DNA of 64,000 nucleotides from JADJYF01 sp965278995 (GTDB lineage Bacteria > Pseudomonadota > Gammaproteobacteria > Ga0077536): NCBI GenBank assembly GCA_965278995.1, contig OZ257136.1:3410001-3474000 (forward strand), given 5' to 3'. Below the pieces are notes generated by a model. That model worked only from the letters and a program-made list of their open reading frames with translations. It ran no database searches and had not been told where the DNA came from. Position 1 is the stretch's first letter, and every line of letters begins with the position of its first letter. Below, piece after piece: positions 61,033-64,000 of this stretch. The position numbers were made by a program, and so were the translations under genes.

Positions 61033-64000
61033 GGCCACTCGCGCCACGCATCCAGCAGCGGAAAGTAGAGACCGAGTCGTACAGATCGCACCTCAAGACT
61101 CGCAACGATTCGTGCATAGCGTTCCAGTTGCGGGCGATAGCGTTCGACTTCTGATTCGAGGTAGGTTTCGAGTCCGCTGCCGGCATGCTGGCCGGTCTTG
61201 AAATCGACAATCCAGCGCGTGCCGCGGGCATCGATGAAGCTGCGATCGATCACGACATGTTCGCGCAGTGCATCGACTTGATGCGACAGGCGCCATTCGG
61301 CACGAACGTCGTGGTGTGCAGTGGACATCAGCCATCGTCCGCGCTCGCTCGCCAGCGCGCGGGCGAGCGCGGCCTCGACCTGAGCTGCGGCCGCCTCTAG
61401 TTCGCTTCGCGGCACTCCCAGTCCACGGAGCTGACCGCGAACGTAAAGGCCAGCGGCCTTGGTTTCGGCGTAGTCACCGATGTCGCCGGCCCGCTGCAGC
61501 AATCGATGGATAACGGTGCCGACATGTCGTGCCGTGCTGCCCGCCCAATCGAACTCAACCAGCGGCGGCAAGGCGTTCGCGTCTGACCCGCGCTCGTCGT
61601 CTGGCGGCGCTGGCAGATGGGCCGGGCTGCGTCGACGAAGCAGACTCTGCGGTCGCGCGACAGAATGATGCTGCGCCGGAGGACCCGTCTCCAATCCGGC
61701 CGCTGCGGCCATGAAATCTGCGCCGATAAACGGCCACAGCAGTGCAAGCAGGGATCCTTTTTCTACGCGCGACTCGACGTTTTGTCCGCCAGGCGTGTCG
61801 GCACGCAGATGACCAAGCAGATGCAGGCGGCGACGCGCGCGCGTCACGGCGACATACAGCAGGCGCACTGTCTCGGCGGCAATGTCGCGTTGCTCTTCAA
61901 AGCGCAGGTACTCGTATAGCGGGCTGTGGCCTTTGGCGGGTATCGGCGCCAGCAACAGCGTCGGGATATCTCCGGTCAACCGCCGCTCGCGCCACATCAG
62001 CAGACGCCGTGACTCGGGCCGCGGCCGCCGGCCGAGTCCTGGAATGATCACATGGTCGAACTCCAGACCTTTCGCGCGGTGCATGGTCATGACCTGCACG
62101 GCGCCGGCGGGCGCCGCCGGCGGTGTCGAATAGCGCTCGGCCATGCGCTCACCGATGCGCTCTGCGGTGACTAGCGGATGTTCGCGTACGACGGCTTCGA
62201 GCAGCGTGAAATAGGCCTGCGCATCGGCCGCCTGCGCCGGCTCGTCGAATTCGGCCGGTCCACCGAGCAAGAGCCAGGTACGCTCGACAACCAGCGGCAG
62301 CGAGGCACAGGCCAGCTCGCGAACAGCCCTCTCCAGAATGCGGGCGACGCGATGCAGCCGTGCCACGTCATCCGATGCCAGTTCAGTACCGGCCAACGCG
62401 CGATGCAGCGCACCGCGCACCGTGCTTTCGGAGCCACGCCATGCAGCCAGTGTGGTGAGTGCTGCCAGGCTGAGTCCGCACCAGGGCGCGCGCAGTACAG
62501 CGAACCACGCCACGCTGTCCGCTTCGTGGATCAAGGCGCGTGTCAAAGCGAACAGATCGCACGCCACCGGCAGCGCCAGCAGCGGTCGGATTTCGCGCGC
62601 TGCCAGCGGAATGCCCGCTTCGACCAGACTCGCCGTAATCTGGCCGAGATGGGTGCGGCTGCGCACGAGTATCGCAATACTCGCCTGCGGATCGTCCTGC
62701 CGGATGGTCTGCACAATTGACAGCACTCGCGCCGCTTCGCTCGCGTTGTCGCGTACCGCCACCGGGTATAGCGCACATGGGATTCCGTTGGCTGGATGCA
62801 CCGCAGTCTGCGGCACGAACCGCAGGTCGAAAGCGGCGACTTCGGCCAGTGCGGGCGGCACTGCCGCATTGATCCAATCAACCAGTGCAGCCTGGGCCCG
62901 GAAATTGACCTGCAGGGCGAGCGGAACGAGCGCCACATGTCCGATGCGGCGTTCGCTCAACACGCGCAGGAAAAGCGCAACATCAGCTTGGCGAAAGCGG
63001 TAGATTGATTGCATCGGATCGCCGACCAGAAACAGGCTGCGGCCGTCGTCGCCGGTCCAGCCGGCGGTCAGGCGTTCGATGAGTTCGAACTGAATCGACG
63101 ACGTATCCTGAAACTCGTCGATCAACAGATGCTGCACGCGATAGTCCATGCTGAGCGCCAGGTCGGTCGGCTGCTCCGGCTCGCCTAATGCCTGCAGCGC
63201 GGCCAGCGAAAAAGCCGTGAAATCGACCCTGCCGGTGCGCTCGCCCTCCACCATCAGATGGGCTGTCGCGGTCTTCAGCAGGTCCAGCAGTGCCAGCACG
63301 ACGGTCCACTCGCCGCTACTGTAGAGCGTTGCCGGCAACTTACGCACCCGTTGCAGCAGTGGCAGTGCGCGCGGCTCGCCGGCCAGGGTCTCGATCACGG
63401 CCAACAGGCGCGCTTTCATCGCGGCAGGCTCGCCCTTGCCAGGCGGGAAACCCTGCACCTTGGTCAACTGACGGCGATAATCACCGTCGCTCTTCAAGAA
63501 CAGGCTGGCGAGAGCCTGCCACGCGGCGAGTCCGTCCGGCGTCGCCACCGGCATGGCGCGCAACTCGGCCAGCTGGGCGAGATTGCCACCTTCGGTTGCT
63601 GCCAGCTGACGGCCCGCATAGCTGGCGACAGCGACGAGTTCGGCGGCGAGTCCGGGTGTGAACAGCGCCCGTGTTGAGATCAACACCTCCTCGACGACGG
63701 CGCCGTAGAACGACTCGAGCAGGGCCTGCTCGTCGCCTGTGCCGCTCACTGCGAGTCCCTGATCGCGGCGCGAGAGCATCACCGCAAGCAGGTTTTCCAG
63801 CTTGGCCCAGTCGTTATCGAGATGAATCAGCGCTTCGACAATGGCGCCTCGTCGGCTACTGGCCGTGTCCGCCAGTGTTGCCAGCGCATCACGCGCCGCG
63901 TTGCGATACAGCGTGGTCGCGTTTTCTTCGATAGCGCGCGGGCCGGCGAGTCCAGCGGTGATCGGCATCTGCCGGACGATGTGCTGGGACAGCGCATCAA
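61017..64000 (-). CDS. UvrD/Rep-type helicase with C-terminal nuclease (AddA/RecB-like), 5' end beyond the window
   Basis: About 994 residues are visible; the frame stays open to the right edge, so the start and the Walker A motif lie outside. Helicase motifs: II LLIDEFQDTSSIQ, III FLVGDPMQSIYRFRQAD, IV LQVNFRAQ, V MTMHRAKGLEFDHVIIPGL and VI LLYVAVTRARRRL. A C-terminal PD-(D/E)XK-type nuclease follows (WIVDFKTG near the end). The architecture matches AddA-type or RecB-like double-strand-break repair helicase-nucleases. Which partner subunit exists cannot be seen. Confidence 0.88.
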   Translation of the reverse strand, partial: DALSQHIVRQMPITAGLAGPRAIEENATTLYRNAARDALATLADTASSRRGAIVEALIHLDNDWAKLENLLAVMLSRRDQGLAVSGTGDEQALLESFYGAVVEEVLISTRALFTPGLAAELVAVASYAGRQLAATEGGNLAQLAELRAMPVATPDGLAAWQALASLFLKSDGDYRRQLTKVQGFPPGKGEPAAMKARLLAVIETLAGEPRALPLLQRVRKLPATLYSSGEWTVVLALLDLLKTATAHLMVEGERTGRVDFTAFSLAALQALGEPEQPTDLALSMDYRVQHLLIDEFQDTSSIQFELIERLTAGWTGDDGRSLFLVGDPMQSIYRFRQADVALFLRVLSERRIGHVALVPLALQVNFRAQAALVDWINAAVPPALAEVAAFDLRFVPQTAVHPANGIPCALYPVAVRDNASEAARVLSIVQTIRQDDPQASIAILVRSRTHLGQITASLVEAGIPLAAREIRPLLALPVACDLFALTRALIHEADSVAWFAVLRAPWCGLSLAALTTLAAWRGSESTVRGALHRALAGTELASDDVARLHRVARILERAVRELACASLPLVVERTWLLLGGPAEFDEPAQAADAQAYFTLLEAVVREHPLVTAERIGERMAERYSTPPAAPAGAVQVMTMHRAKGLEFDHVIIPGLGRRPRPESRRLLMWRERRLTGDIPTLLLAPIPAKGHSPLYEYLRFEEQRDIAAETVRLLYVAVTRARRRLHLLGHLRADTPGGQNVESRVEKGSLLALLWPFIGADFMAAAAGLETGPPAQHHSVARPQSLLRRRSPAHLPAPPDDERGSDANALPPLVEFDWAGSTARHVGTVIHRLLQRAGDIGDYAETKAAGLYVRGQLRGLGVPRSELEAAAAQVEAALARALASERGRWLMSTAHHDVRAEWRLSHQVDALREHVVIDRSFIDARGTRWIVDFKTGQHAGSGLETYLESEVERYRPQLERYARIVASLEVRSVRLGLYFPLLDAWREWPYVPS

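Noticed and set aside
1..64000. tRNA, rRNA, transposase, integrase or attachment sites
   Set aside because: None could be supported by reading the intergenic gaps and product list; short gaps leave little room, but a dedicated covariance-model search was not possible.

Overview
The window is a gene-dense, GC-rich stretch of bacterial chromosome with short intergenic gaps, overlapping start and stop codons, and Shine-Dalgarno-like GGAG/GAGG sites before many starts. Two-partner secretion, VPLPA/PEP-CTERM proteins, a DUF2058 protein, a dmp-type phenol operon and a DksA with a lysine/alanine-rich N-terminal extension all point to a free-living, aromatic-degrading Gammaproteobacterium, perhaps Nevskiales/Xanthomonadales-like. 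This is inferred from gene content alone. No rRNA, tRNA, CRISPR array, transposase or integrase was recognised.

Layout: 0-7 kb holds a MoxR-type module: a membrane protein, DUF4129, DUF4350, MoxR ATPase and DUF58 on the + strand, facing SpoIIM-like and RDD membrane proteins. 7-15 kb holds a spermidine-synthase-like protein and a catabolic block: quinone-oxidoreductase-like dehydrogenase, GST, Rieske oxygenase, aldehyde dehydrogenase, alpha/beta hydrolase and FAD monooxygenase. 14.8-17.7 kb (- strand) holds the most interesting locus: a small secreted peptide with four C-G-x-x-C pairs, a fused MNIO(DUF692)-DUF2063 enzyme, and a DUF4870 membrane protein with an extracytoplasmic Cys-Cys. This resembles the bufferin/HvfA copper-binding RiPP systems but has a different core motif, a fused enzyme and a different partner. 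18-22.4 kb carries an MFS transporter (behind a possible 40-codon leader ORF), a thiolase-like protein and an amidase.

22.5-34 kb carries DUF2058 and, on the - strand, a two-partner secretion operon: TpsB transporter, double-FecR-domain protein, a 2438-residue TpsA exoprotein with about 26 FG-GAP-like repeats, and murI overlapping its 3' end. 34-41 kb has a VPLPA-CTERM protein, an HDOD protein, a BT1-type transporter with an amidase, a MATE exporter and an intradiol dioxygenase.

42.3-53.3 kb (- strand) is a colinear phenol meta-cleavage operon dmpKLMNOPQBCEFGH lacking dmpD and dmpI. It would convert phenol through catechol and 2-hydroxymuconate to pyruvate and acetyl-CoA, if a tautomerase is supplied from elsewhere. 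53.5-64 kb contains a family III CoA-transferase, an LLM flavin oxidoreductase, two mono-haem cytochromes c, a lipoprotein, the extended DksA, a REC-PAS-LuxR regulator, a second PEP-CTERM-like protein and a UvrD-type helicase-nuclease that runs off the right edge.
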